Positions 8,188 to 17,496 of a stretch of 64,000 nucleotides of DNA are shown in pieces. The stretch spans positions 1 to 64,000 of the forward strand of contig CANQMW010000002.1 in assembly GCA_947625045.1 (NCBI GenBank). Reading direction: 5' to 3'. Position 1 is the first letter of the stretch; each line of letters begins with the position of its first letter. A program made the position numbers and the translations under genes. The DNA is from an uncultured Oscillospiraceae bacterium (GTDB lineage: Bacteria; Bacillota; Clostridia; Oscillospirales; Oscillospiraceae). Under the pieces are notes generated by a model. It searched no databases. It was not told where the DNA came from and was given only the letters and a program-made list of their open reading frames with translations.

Positions 8188-10143
8188 ATGATCATCAAAA
8201 AAATGACCGCGTGGTTCGGGACGCTGGAGGGCCGGTCCCTGGAATTGGGACCGGGGCTCAACATCCTCACCGCCCCCAACGAGAGCGGCAAATCCACCTG
8301 GTGCGCCTTCCTGCGGGCCATGCTCTACGGCGTGGACACCGGCCAGCGGGCGAAGCAGGGCCAGCAGCCGGACAAGGTGAAGTACCTGCCCTGGAGCGGG
8401 TCGCCCATGTCCGGCAGCATGGATATAGAGACTTCTGACGGCCCCGTGACCCTGCGGCGGTGGACCGAGCGGGCCAACCAGCCCATGCAGGCCTTCTCCG
8501 CCACCGTCACCGGCACGGACCTTTCCGCGCCCCTCACTGCCGACGGGGCGGGACAGGCCCTCACCGGCGCGCCCCGGGAGGTATTCGAGCGCAGCGCCTT
8601 CATCCACCAGATGGGCCTGGGCCTGACCAACGACCCGGAGCTTGAAAAGCGCTTTGCCGCCATCGTCTCCGCCGGGGACGAGGAGCAGTCCTTCACCGAG
8701 ACGGATAAGCGCCTGCGCACCTGGCTGCGCCGGCGCCGGTCCGGCCGCCGGGGGGCCATCCCCGAGCTGGAGGGGGAGCTTGCCCGGCTGGAGGGGGAAT
8801 TGGGCGAGATGGACCGGGCTGCCGCCGAGGTGGGCCGGCTGGAGGAGGAGCTGGGCATGGCCCAGACCCGCCAGGAGGAGCTGGTGCGCCGCATGGAGCA
8901 GGCCCGGGCCGAGGCCCGGAAGAGGGCCCTGGCGGAGCTGGCCGCCGCCCGGGAGCAGGTGCAGGCCCGGGAAGCGGACCTTGCGGAGACAACCCGCCGG
9001 GCGGAGGACGCCCAGCGGGCCTTGGACGACACCCCCTTCGCAGGGCTCGAGCCCGGCGAGGCGGCGGAACAGGCCGGGGCGGATATGGACCGGCTGGAGG
9101 ACCTGGACCGGCAGGCCAAAAGCCTGCCCGGGGAATGGATACCTATCATCCCCTTGATCATCGCCGGGATATTGTGGGCGGCGACGGCGTTTCTGCCCTA
9201 CTACCCCATCGCCCCTATCGCCGGCGGGGCGGTGTTTTTGGCGGCGGCCGTGGGCGCGTGGCTCTGGCGGCGGCGCATCCGGGACAGGCGGCAGGCGCTG
9301 GAGACAATGGCGCGGCATATACTGGAGAGCTATGACGCATCGGCGCTGGAGGACATCCGGGACCGCTTGGAGGAGTATGAGGACCTGTGGGATGAGGCCC
9401 AAAACGCGGCCCATGCCCGGAGGCAGGCGGAGGCCGCGCTGGAACAGGCCCGGGCCCGGCGAAAGGCCGCCGAGGAGCCGGTGCTGAACGGCCTGGACTT
9501 TGAACACGGTGACAGCGAGGCGGCCCGGGCCTCCCGGGCGGTGGTCCAGGGCCAGCGGGACATGGACGCGCTCAAAGAGCGGCGGGCCATGGCCGAGGGC
9601 CGGGTCCGGGCCATGGGAGACCCCATGGCGCTGCGCTCGGAGCGGGATAAAGGGCAGGACCGGCGGCAGGCGCTGCTCATGCAGGAACGGGCTCTGCAGA
9701 TGGCCATAGAGGCCATGGAGGGGGCGGACGGCGCCCTCCGGGAGAAGTTCACCCCCATGGTGGCGGAAAAGGCCGCCGGGATATTCGCCGCCCTCACCGG
9801 GGGGCGCTACGACGAGATCACCCTGGCCCGGGACCTGTCCGCCAAGGCACGGCGGACTGGGGACGCGGTGGGCCGGGAGGCGGACTACCTGTCCCAGGGG
9901 GCAAGGGACCAGCTGTATCTGGCCCTGCGTCTCGCGGTATGCCAGCTTGTGCTGCCCCAGGAGCAGGCCTGCCCCATCGTATTGGACGACGCCCTGGCCG
10001 CCTTCGACCAGGGGCGGATGGAGAAGGCGCTGGATATGCTGAAGGAGCTGGCCGGGGAGCGGCAGGTGCTGCTGTTCACCTGCCACGACCGGGAGCGGGC
10101 ATATTTCAAAGACGACCCGGCCGTGACGGTCCAGGGGATATAA
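8188..10143 (+). CDS. SbcC/YhaN-like AAA ATPase with coiled coil
   Basis: The 651-residue protein has a Walker A box APNESGKST (residues 29-37), a long Arg/Glu-rich coiled coil (about 190-300), two hydrophobic segments (WIPIIPLIIAGILWAA and IAPIAGGAVFLAAAV, about 315-360), a second coil, a LSQGARDQLYLALRLA signature and a Walker B box IVLDDALAAFD near residue 605. This is the YhaN architecture, an SbcC-like ATPase with membrane hairpin segments in the middle of the coil. It should partner the SbcD-like nuclease upstream. AAGGAG precedes the ATG. Inverted repeat copies B and C flank the gene. Confidence 0.88.
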   Translation: MIIKKMTAWFGTLEGRSLELGPGLNILTAPNESGKSTWCAFLRAMLYGVDTGQRAKQGQQPDKVKYLPWSGSPMSGSMDIETSDGPVTLRRWTERANQPMQAFSATVTGTDLSAPLTADGAGQALTGAPREVFERSAFIHQMGLGLTNDPELEKRFAAIVSAGDEEQSFTETDKRLRTWLRRRRSGRRGAIPELEGELARLEGELGEMDRAAAEVGRLEEELGMAQTRQEELVRRMEQARAEARKRALAELAAAREQVQAREADLAETTRRAEDAQRALDDTPFAGLEPGEAAEQAGADMDRLEDLDRQAKSLPGEWIPIIPLIIAGILWAATAFLPYYPIAPIAGGAVFLAAAVGAWLWRRRIRDRRQALETMARHILESYDASALEDIRDRLEEYEDLWDEAQNAAHARRQAEAALEQARARRKAAEEPVLNGLDFEHGDSEAARASRAVVQGQRDMDALKERRAMAEGRVRAMGDPMALRSERDKGQDRRQALLMQERALQMAIEAMEGADGALREKFTPMVAEKAAGIFAALTGGRYDEITLARDLSAKARRTGDAVGREADYLSQGARDQLYLALRLAVCQLVLPQEQACPIVLDDALAAFDQGRMEKALDMLKELAGERQVLLFTCHDRERAYFKDDPAVTVQGI

Positions 10144-10170
10144 AGACCTGCGTGGTCCCAGGGCGGCAAA

Positions 10171-10279
10171 AGCCTCCCCTGTGCAAGGGGAGGTGCCGAG
10201 CGAAGCGAGGCGGAGGGGTTGTCAGACAATCCCTCAGTCAGCGCTTCGCGCTGCCAGCCCCCTTTGCACAAGGGGGCCT
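10171..10279 (+). repeat. MITE-like palindromic element, copy C
   Basis: This 109-bp copy has the same orientation as copy A and is nearly identical to it through GAGGTGCCGAGCG. It starts 27 bases after the YhaN-like stop and ends 18 bases before the methyltransferase start, with that gene's ribosome binding site just outside it. Confidence 0.85.
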
Positions 10280-10296
10280 ATAAGGAGATAGATTCT

Positions 10297-11403
10297 ATGT
10301 CTGAATTTCTGGTGCCGTGTCTGTTCGGGCTGGAGGGGCCCTGCGCCGACGAACTGCGGCGTATGGGCGTCCATGACGTCCGGGCGGAGAACGGCCACGT
10401 CCGCTTTTCCGGGGACGCGGCGGACTGCGCCCGGGCCAACATCCGCCTGCGCACCGGCGAGCGGGTGCTGCTGCGGCTGGGGGGCTTTGAGGCCCCTACC
10501 TTCGACGCCCTCTTCGAGGGCGTGAAGGCCCTGCCCCTTTCCCGGCTCATCCCCAAGGACGGGCAGTTCCCCGTGAAGGGCTATTGCCTGAACTCGGCGC
10601 TCCACTCCGTGCCCGACTGCCAGAGGATCATCAAAAAGGCCGCGGCGGCGGCCCTGGGGACGGCGTACGGCGTCCAGTGGCTTCCCGAGACCGGGGCTCT
10701 CTATCAGATACAATTCTCCGTCGTCAAAGACTTTGCGGAGATATTCCTGGACACCACCGGCGCGCCGCTCTTCAAACGGGGCTACCGGCCCGGCCATGTG
10801 GCCGCGCCCCTGCGGGAGACGCTGGCGGCGGCGCTGGTGGGTTTCGCCCGCTACCGGGGCCGGGACGGGTTCTGGGACCCCTTCTGCGGCAGCGGCACCA
10901 TCCCCATCGAGGCGGCCCTCATGGCCCGAAACCGGGCCCCCGGCCTGGACCGCACCTTTGCCGCTCAGGCGTGGCCCAACGTGCCCGCCCGGGTGTGGCG
11001 GGACGCCGCCCGGGAGGCCCGGAGCCTGGAATACCACGGGGAGTATCACATCTTCGCCTCGGACATAGACCCCAGGGCCGTGGCCCTGGCCCGGGAGAAC
11101 GCCCGCCGGGCCGGGGTGGAGGGGGACATCACCTTCTCCGTGGCCGACGCCCTCAGCGCCCCCGCGCCCTGGGAAAAGGGTGTGCTCGTCTGCAACCCGC
11201 CCTACGGCGAGCGGATGCTGGAAAAACAGCAGGCCCAGGACCTTTACAGGGCCATGGGCCGGGCCTGGCGGGACATGGAGGGCTGGCAGAAGTTCGTCAT
11301 CACCTCCGAGCCGGACTTCGAGCGGCTCTACGACGCCCCCGCCGCCAAGCGCCGCAAGCTCTACAACGGCATGATACAGTGCTGGCTGAACATGTACAGG
11401 TGA
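10297..11403 (+). CDS. THUMP-domain class I RNA methyltransferase (RlmL/YpsC family)
   Basis: I start at 10297 (AAGGAGATAGATTCTATG); the longer track ORF begins inside repeat copy C. The 368-residue protein has an N-terminal ferredoxin-like and THUMP region (residues 1-155), then an SAM-binding domain with DPFCGSGTIPIEAALMA and the catalytic NPPYGER, the motif of N-methyltransferases acting on exocyclic amines. COG0116 members methylate 23S rRNA guanine (RlmL type). The length fits the short Firmicute form without the RlmK half. The exact target is inferred from family only. Confidence 0.9.
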   Translation: MSEFLVPCLFGLEGPCADELRRMGVHDVRAENGHVRFSGDAADCARANIRLRTGERVLLRLGGFEAPTFDALFEGVKALPLSRLIPKDGQFPVKGYCLNSALHSVPDCQRIIKKAAAAALGTAYGVQWLPETGALYQIQFSVVKDFAEIFLDTTGAPLFKRGYRPGHVAAPLRETLAAALVGFARYRGRDGFWDPFCGSGTIPIEAALMARNRAPGLDRTFAAQAWPNVPARVWRDAAREARSLEYHGEYHIFASDIDPRAVALARENARRAGVEGDITFSVADALSAPAPWEKGVLVCNPPYGERMLEKQQAQDLYRAMGRAWRDMEGWQKFVITSEPDFERLYDAPAAKRRKLYNGMIQCWLNMYR

Positions 11404-11428
11404 GCGCTCTCCAAAAGGAGGATGAGAA

Positions 11429-11806
11429 GTGGGCTTTTGGATATTTATGCTGGTCATGGACCTGATCATCCCGGCGGCGATGATCGGGTGCGGCAGGCTT
11501 CTTCAGGCCAAACCGCCAAAAAACATCAATGCCACATTCGGCTACAGGACCACCCGGTCGATGAAGAGCCAGGACGCGTGGGATTTCGCCCAGACATACT
11601 GCGGACGGCTATGGGTCCGGCTGGGGCTGGCGCTGCTGCCCCTGTCCGTCGTCCCGCTCCTCGTCGTGCTGGGCAGGGATATAGCCGTTATCGGGAACAC
11701 CGCCATCATCGTCGCCGCCGTGCAGCTTATCCCCTTCCTGGGGTCGATCGTCCCGGTGGAACGGGCGCTTAAAAAGACGTTTGACGAAAACGGCTTTCGG
11801 AAATGA
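11429..11806 (+). CDS. SdpI family membrane protein
   Basis: The 125-residue protein starts at GTG, 7 bases after AAGGAGG. It has an N-terminal helix (FWIFMLVMDLIIPAAM), the SdpI-family signature NATFGYRTTRSMKSQDAWDFA, and two further helices. SdpI of Bacillus is an immunity protein against the SdpC toxin, but many family members have no linked toxin. No SdpC-like gene is nearby, so immunity is unproved. It lies 25 bases after the methyltransferase and may be cotranscribed. Confidence 0.82.
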   Translation: MGFWIFMLVMDLIIPAAMIGCGRLLQAKPPKNINATFGYRTTRSMKSQDAWDFAQTYCGRLWVRLGLALLPLSVVPLLVVLGRDIAVIGNTAIIVAAVQLIPFLGSIVPVERALKKTFDENGFRK

Positions 11807-11864
11807 GAGCCGGGTCTTGGTGATGATGACAAGAATTTTAGCCCAAATTTGTGCAGATTACCAG

Positions 11865-11893
11865 TTGAAGAAAGTATATAGATAGGGTATTAT
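11865..11893 (+). promoter_or_regulatory. groESL promoter
   Basis: TTGAAG is followed after 17 bases by TATTAT. The predicted start of transcription falls at the first bases of the CIRCE operator, the usual arrangement. Confidence 0.8.
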
Positions 11894-11900
11894 TACGGTG

Positions 11901-11927
11901 TTAGCACTCATAGGACATGAGTGCTAA
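11901..11927 (+). promoter_or_regulatory. CIRCE operator (HrcA binding site)
   Basis: The sequence is a perfect CIRCE: TTAGCACTC, nine bases, GAGTGCTAA. CIRCE is bound by the repressor HrcA, whose activity depends on GroEL, so this element predicts heat-shock induction of groESL. No hrcA gene is in the window. Confidence 0.97.
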
Positions 11928-11970
11928 CACCCATGAAGAACGAATATTCTTGTTAGGAGGCTTTTATAAA

Positions 11971-12255
11971 ATGACACTGAAACCGTTGGCCGACAAAGTC
12001 GTCCTCAAGCGCCTGGAGGCGGAGGAAAAGACCAAGAGCGGTATCTTCCTGGCCCCCGCGGCCCAGGAGAAGCCGGAGCTTTTTGAAGTCGTGGCCGTGG
12101 GCCCCGGCGGCATGGTGGACGGCAACGAGGTCAAGATGGAGGTCGCCGCCGGCGACCGCATCATCACCGGCAAGTACAGCGGCACCACCGTGAAGGTGGA
12201 CGGCGTGGAATACACCATCGTGCGCCAGGGCGACATCCTGGCCATCGTAAAGTAA
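11971..12255 (+). CDS. groES: Co-chaperonin GroES
   Basis: The true start is 11971 (MTLKPLADKVVLKRL), 12 bases after TTAGGAGG; the upstream track extension covers the CIRCE. The 94-residue protein has the GroES beta-barrel, a mobile loop around EEKTKSGIFLAPAAQEKP and the C-terminal VDGVEYTIVRQGDILAIVK. It caps the GroEL chamber in ATP-dependent protein folding. It is cotranscribed with groEL, 18 bases downstream, under the CIRCE promoter. Confidence 0.98.
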   Translation: MTLKPLADKVVLKRLEAEEKTKSGIFLAPAAQEKPELFEVVAVGPGGMVDGNEVKMEVAAGDRIITGKYSGTTVKVDGVEYTIVRQGDILAIVK

Positions 12256-13899
<1,644 letters not shown>

Positions 13900-13992
13900 G
13901 TCGGAGCACGCTCCATAGGTCAAGCCCTTGCACTGTACAGCCCCAGGAAAAACGGACAGGGAAAAGAAGAGGTCCCTGCATAGGAATAGGAA

Positions 13993-14590
13993 TTAAGCGG
14001 AGTGGCGCAGCGAGAGCGGCGCCACTCCAGTCTTTAACTGGATGCGCTCATGGTTGTAGAAGTGGATGAAACGGCGTTATGCCGTATTCTTGTGTCAGGT
14101 TAAAGTATGCTTGTGAGGTGTACTGAAATCCCTGGTCGCTGTGGAGGTGGAGTTCCGCAGCGACCTTCTTTTTCTCCTTCTTCATTGCCAGCCGTATCGT
14201 GTCCAGGACAAGGTTCACGGTCTGTTGTGTCGCTGTTTTGTAGGCTACTATGCTGTTGTCATAGAGGTCCCGGATCATGGATAGGAACAGCACGCCCTGG
14301 CCAGTATGGATATACGAGATATCCGTTACCCACTTACTGTTGGGCCTGTCCGCATGGAACTGCCGGTTCAGAAGGTTCTCATACCTGTGGACCTGCTGGC
14401 CCATCTGTACCCACTTCCTGCGGCGGCGGATCTCAGATAACAACCCATACTTCTTCATGACTCTGAGAACGGTTTTTCTGTTTCTGTGGATGCCTTGCAT
14501 CTCCAGCCAGCGCCACACGCGGCGGTAACCGTATGTTTAGTTCCCATATCACTTTTGCTTTCTCTCTTGCCGTACTCTCTTGCCGTACCC
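13993..14590 (-). pseudogene. IS3-family OrfB transposase, internally deleted
   Basis: The retained central part (track ORF 14048-14518) has the rve integrase motifs FHADRPNSKWVTDISYI and LHLHSDQGFQYTS, giving the first two catalytic aspartates. The N-terminal part survives only as KKLNALVAERVRQES followed by a jump to TYGYRRVWRWLEM, with TAA just before it. The C-terminal part jumps from EYGITP to FIHFYNHERIQLK, out of frame, removing the block with the catalytic glutamate. The old C-terminus ends at the TAA at 13993. Confidence 0.85.
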
Positions 14591-14608
14591 TCTCGGCAAC
14601 CAAGGCAT

Positions 14609-14910
14609 TCAATTTTTTAGATATGCATTCTCCGCCCGTAACCGCTGCACCCCAGCCAGCAAATCTTCCTCTACCTCCGGGCGCAGTCCCTTTGGCGGAC
14701 GCCCTTTACTTCCTCGCCCTCGTCTCTCAATATACAGGCCTTCCGGTCCTTCTTCGAGATAGATGCGCTCCCATCTGGCAACCGTCTTGTGATTGGTTAT
14801 TCCATATTCCCGTGCTGTCTCACAGTAGCTCAGTTTCTCCCGCATCATTGCCTCTACGACCCTTTGCTTGAATTCTCCGCTGTATTTCGGTTTCCTTTCC
14901 CTTTTGGCAT
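14609..14910 (-). pseudogene. IS3-family OrfA (helix-turn-helix), frameshifted
   Basis: The frame encodes KPKYSGEFKQRVVEAMM, then the HTH YCETAREYGITNHKTVARWE and a leucine-zipper-like end VQRLRAENAYLKN. The ATG at 14910 (MPKG...) is one base out of frame with the rest, suggesting a single-base loss from an original A run. At the end, CTAAAAAAT resembles the slippery A run used by IS3 elements for -1 frameshifting into OrfB. Confidence 0.8.
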
Positions 14911-14990
14911 AAGCAACACCCCATTCGTTATCAGTATACCATACTGTCTAACAAATGGGGTGCTGTTCAGAGGCAGGTCTTTCCTTATAT

Positions 14991-15115
14991 GGCTCCCTTG
15001 TGCAAAGGGAGCTGGCTCCGGCGTCAGCCGGAGTCTGAGGGATTGTTGCGTTACGGAAGGTCACAACCCCTCCACCGCACTTCGTGCGGTCCCCCTCCCC
15101 TTGCACAGGGGAGGC
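14991..15115 (-). repeat. MITE-like palindromic element, copy D
   Basis: This 125-bp copy starts only 21 bases beyond the end of the IS relic. It shares the internal GGCTCCGGCGTCAGCCGGAG stem-loop with copies E and F and ends CCCCTTGCACAGGGGAGGC, just before the 3-prime end of the CBS gene. Confidence 0.85.
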
Positions 15116-15124
15116 GTTATCCAA

Positions 15125-15553
15125 CTATCCCCTTCGGATATTGGCTGATATATCCCCCAGGGCGGCGGCCGCCTCCATGGTCAGCTTCTCCCGCCGGGCC
15201 ATGTCTGCTAAAGACACCATCCCAACCAGCTTGCCGTCCTCCGTCACCGGAAGCCTTCGTATCTGCTCCCGGCCCATGGCCGCGGCGGCCCGGTCCGCGT
15301 CGTCCCCGGGCCGGCAGGTGGTGACGCCCCGGCTCATGATCTCCCGGAGCATGGTGTCCGTGGGGTCCAGGTCCATGGCGATGCACCGGGTGACGATGTC
15401 CCTGTCCGTCACCAGGCCCCGGAGATTGCCTCGCTCGTCGCACACCGGCAGCGCCCCCAGGTTGTGGCGCTTCATCAGCCGGGCCGCCACGGTCACCGGC
15501 TCCTTCTGGCCCACGCTGATCACGTGGCCGGACATGATATCGGATACTTTCAT
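15125..15553 (-). CDS. Tandem CBS-domain protein
   Basis: The 142-residue protein is two CBS domains and little else: MKVSDIMSGHVISVGQKEP...ALPVCDERGNLRGLVTDRDIV (residues 1-58) and IMSRGVTTCRPGDDADRAA...RLPVTEDGKLVGMVSLADMA (68-125). Stand-alone CBS pairs bind adenine nucleotides and act as energy or redox sensors; the partner is unknown. AAGGGGG lies 5 bases before the ATG. It follows the SpoIIP gene on the same strand with an 80-base gap containing a TGCGCT/AGCGCA palindrome. Confidence 0.9.
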   Translation of the reverse strand: MKVSDIMSGHVISVGQKEPVTVAARLMKRHNLGALPVCDERGNLRGLVTDRDIVTRCIAMDLDPTDTMLREIMSRGVTTCRPGDDADRAAAAMGREQIRRLPVTEDGKLVGMVSLADMARREKLTMEAAAALGDISANIRRG

Positions 15554-15635
15554 TTTCTGCCCCCTTGTGGTATACTGCGCTCAGCGCAGATATGTAAGCG
15601 CGGGACAGGAAAAGCATACCCATATCCCGCCGCGT

Positions 15636-16793
15636 TTATGCGCCCACCCGGGCGGCCAGGGCGGGGCCCACCGCCTGGGCGAACAGGTCCACGGCGGCCA
15701 GCGCCTCCTGCAAGGTGTTGCCTGTGGCGCCCACCTCCAAAAGGAGGCTCCCCGGCGTCAGCTGCTGGTTGTACCGGTTGGAGCACAGCGTCGTGGGCCG
15801 CATGAGATGGGGATACGCCTCGTCCACCAGCCCCTGCAGGCTCATGGCCAGAGCCAGGTTCTTCTCCCAGTTGGGGTAGCTCAAGGACCCCTCCGAGCCC
15901 ATGACGAACATCATCTGGGCCGCCCCGTCGGACACGGGCCCGTAGGCCACCTCCCCGTCCCCGATGGCGTCCCGGTGCAGGTCGATGACCATGGCCAGAG
16001 AGGGGTATTGGGCAAGATAGTCTTCCATGGCCTGGCCGCTGCGGGCGTAGGCCCCGTCGTAGTTGGGGTAATCGTAAAGCTCCGTATCCACCAGCACGTC
16101 CAGGCCGTATTCTTCCAGCGCGTCGGCCAGGGCCCGGCCCACACGGGTCACGTTCTGCTCTTCATCCGTGGTCCGGTAGGGCTCCAGGGCCTCGTACCGG
16201 TCCGCCCCGTCGGGGGTATAGGCCTCCGTGCCGTGGGTATGTATGATGAGTATCTGGGGCCCCGACCCGGGCAATGATATCTCCGGGGACCTGTCCAGCA
16301 GGGCGAAGGCGTCCACATCGTGGTCCGTCACGTTGTTGATAGGGTCGCGGACCCAGGTGATAGTGGTGGAGACCGCTACCGCCTCCGGCTCCCACCAGGC
16401 GGTCTCATCCGCTGTCGTCGGCGCAGGCGTTTCTGTGGGCGCCGCTGTCGGTTCAGATGTGGGCGCAGTTGTTGGCTTGGGCGTATATGCAGACGCAGCC
16501 GTTTCAGCTGCCGCCTCTGTGGGCGCGGCGGTGGGCTCCGGCGTTTCGGTCGGCGCGGCCGTAGGGCTGGGCACGGGACTTGCCGTGCGCACCGGCGTGG
16601 GCCCGGCTGTGGGCGGCACGGTGACACGGGGCATGGATTTGGCCGTGGGGATGGCCGCGGCGGGAACGGCCTCCGCCGCCGGGGCTTTATCCGTGGCCCG
16701 GCCCGGGACGGTGACGGGGATGGCGCCGCTCATGACCGCCAGCGCCAGAAAGCACAGGCCCAGCAGGACCACGGTAAACACTTTGAACTTCAT
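15636..16793 (-). CDS. spoIIP: Stage II sporulation protein P (SpoIIP)
   Basis: The 385-residue protein has an N-terminal membrane anchor (VFTVVLLGLCFLALAVM), a Pro/Thr/Ala-rich linker of about 110 residues with TAAPTETPEPTAAPTE units, and a C-terminal amidase/endopeptidase domain. Key motifs are ILIIHTHGTEAYTP, VIDLHRDAIGDGE and SNRYNQQLTPGSLLLEVGATGNT, which hold the zinc ligands and active-site residues of SpoIIP. It degrades septal peptidoglycan during forespore engulfment with SpoIID and SpoIIM. The linker is longer and lower in complexity than in Bacillus. GGAG lies before the ATG. Confidence 0.93.
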   Translation of the reverse strand: MKFKVFTVVLLGLCFLALAVMSGAIPVTVPGRATDKAPAAEAVPAAAIPTAKSMPRVTVPPTAGPTPVRTASPVPSPTAAPTETPEPTAAPTEAAAETAASAYTPKPTTAPTSEPTAAPTETPAPTTADETAWWEPEAVAVSTTITWVRDPINNVTDHDVDAFALLDRSPEISLPGSGPQILIIHTHGTEAYTPDGADRYEALEPYRTTDEEQNVTRVGRALADALEEYGLDVLVDTELYDYPNYDGAYARSGQAMEDYLAQYPSLAMVIDLHRDAIGDGEVAYGPVSDGAAQMMFVMGSEGSLSYPNWEKNLALAMSLQGLVDEAYPHLMRPTTLCSNRYNQQLTPGSLLLEVGATGNTLQEALAAVDLFAQAVGPALAARVGA

Positions 16794-16918
16794 GGGGATG
16801 CTCCTTTCGGCCGAAGGCCAGGGGGGTGTCGGAAATATGTATCAATGAAGTATATGCGCCTGCCCGGCGGGATATGCTTCCTTAGATAAAAACGTCAACG
16901 TAAAGGAGAAAACATAAA

Positions 16919-17161
16919 ATGGAAGTCACCTACAAGCCCAAGGGGACCTGCTCCCGCCTCATGCATGTGGCCGAGGAAAACGGCGTCATCAAAAGTGTGG
17001 AGATAGTGGGGGGATGCAACGGGAATCTCCAGGGTATCATGCGCCTGGTGGAGGGCATGCCCGTGAAAGAGGCCATATCCAAGCTGGAGGGCATCGACTG
17101 CAACGGCAAGGGCACCTCCTGCCCCGATCAGCTTGCCCAGGCGCTGAAACAGTTGACATAA
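16919..17161 (+). CDS. TSCPD domain protein (TIGR03905 type)
   Basis: The 80-residue protein contains the name-giving motif GTSCPDQLA at its end, with GTCSRLM and VGGCNGNLQGI before it. The three conserved cysteine sites suggest metal binding. TSCPD domains also occur at the end of some B12-dependent ribonucleotide reductases, and stand-alone forms are common in anaerobes; their role is unsettled. AAAGGAG lies 11 bases before the ATG. Confidence 0.9.
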   Translation: MEVTYKPKGTCSRLMHVAEENGVIKSVEIVGGCNGNLQGIMRLVEGMPVKEAISKLEGIDCNGKGTSCPDQLAQALKQLT

Positions 17162-17496
17162 AATGACGGAAAATTTGCATTTTTGTAGACATAACGTGAG
17201 TTATGCCCCCAAAGATGCGTCGATTTTTTTGGAAATTTCTGTCGAAATTACAAAAAACTATTGCCCCGTGGGCGTTTGCGGCCACAAGATATAGATTTTC
17301 GCTGCCGATTTTTTTCGAAAAAATCCACAATTTCTTGTGCATTTGGTACAATCTCCAATTTGAAAACCCCCGATTTTGCCACAATGCCGATTGTTTTGAC
17401 GGCTTCCCTTTCGATATAATATGATCAACAAAATGAATGTTGGGGTGCTATATCCTGCAAAAATTTTGACGATCATGCGAAAGGAAGGCGGTCCGG
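17162..17496. other. AT-rich intergenic region with small palindromes and a promoter candidate
   Basis: These 335 bases are much richer in A and T than the surroundings and contain no credible gene. CATAAC-GTGA-GTTATG lies soon after the TSCPD gene and GATTTTTT-TCG-AAAAAATC at 17307-17325. Near the right end, TTGTTT (17391) and TATAAT (17415) are 18 bases apart and could drive the SleB-like gene. Confidence 0.55.

Larger units (their letters stand above)
13934..14969 (-). mobile_element. Decayed IS3-family (IS150-like) insertion sequence
   Basis: The ends are imperfect inverted repeats: TGTACAGCCCCAGG... on the left and ...TGGGGTGCTGTTCA on the right. Inside, on the minus strand, are an OrfA helix-turn-helix remnant and an OrfB DDE transposase remnant. 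About 1.04 kb remains, whereas intact IS150-type elements are about 1.4-1.5 kb. OrfA has a frameshift near its start, OrfB has lost two internal blocks, and a 13-base unit (TCTCTTGCCGTAC) is tandemly duplicated. No flanking target duplication is evident. The element cannot move by itself. Confidence 0.85.

Noticed and set aside
8173-10086. 637-codon minus-strand ORF opposite the YhaN-like gene
   Set aside because: Shadow of a GC-rich gene; no motif, no start signal.
11429-11806. SdpI protein as immunity part of a toxin system
   Set aside because: No SdpA, SdpB or SdpC-like gene is adjacent; the family is widespread without toxins.
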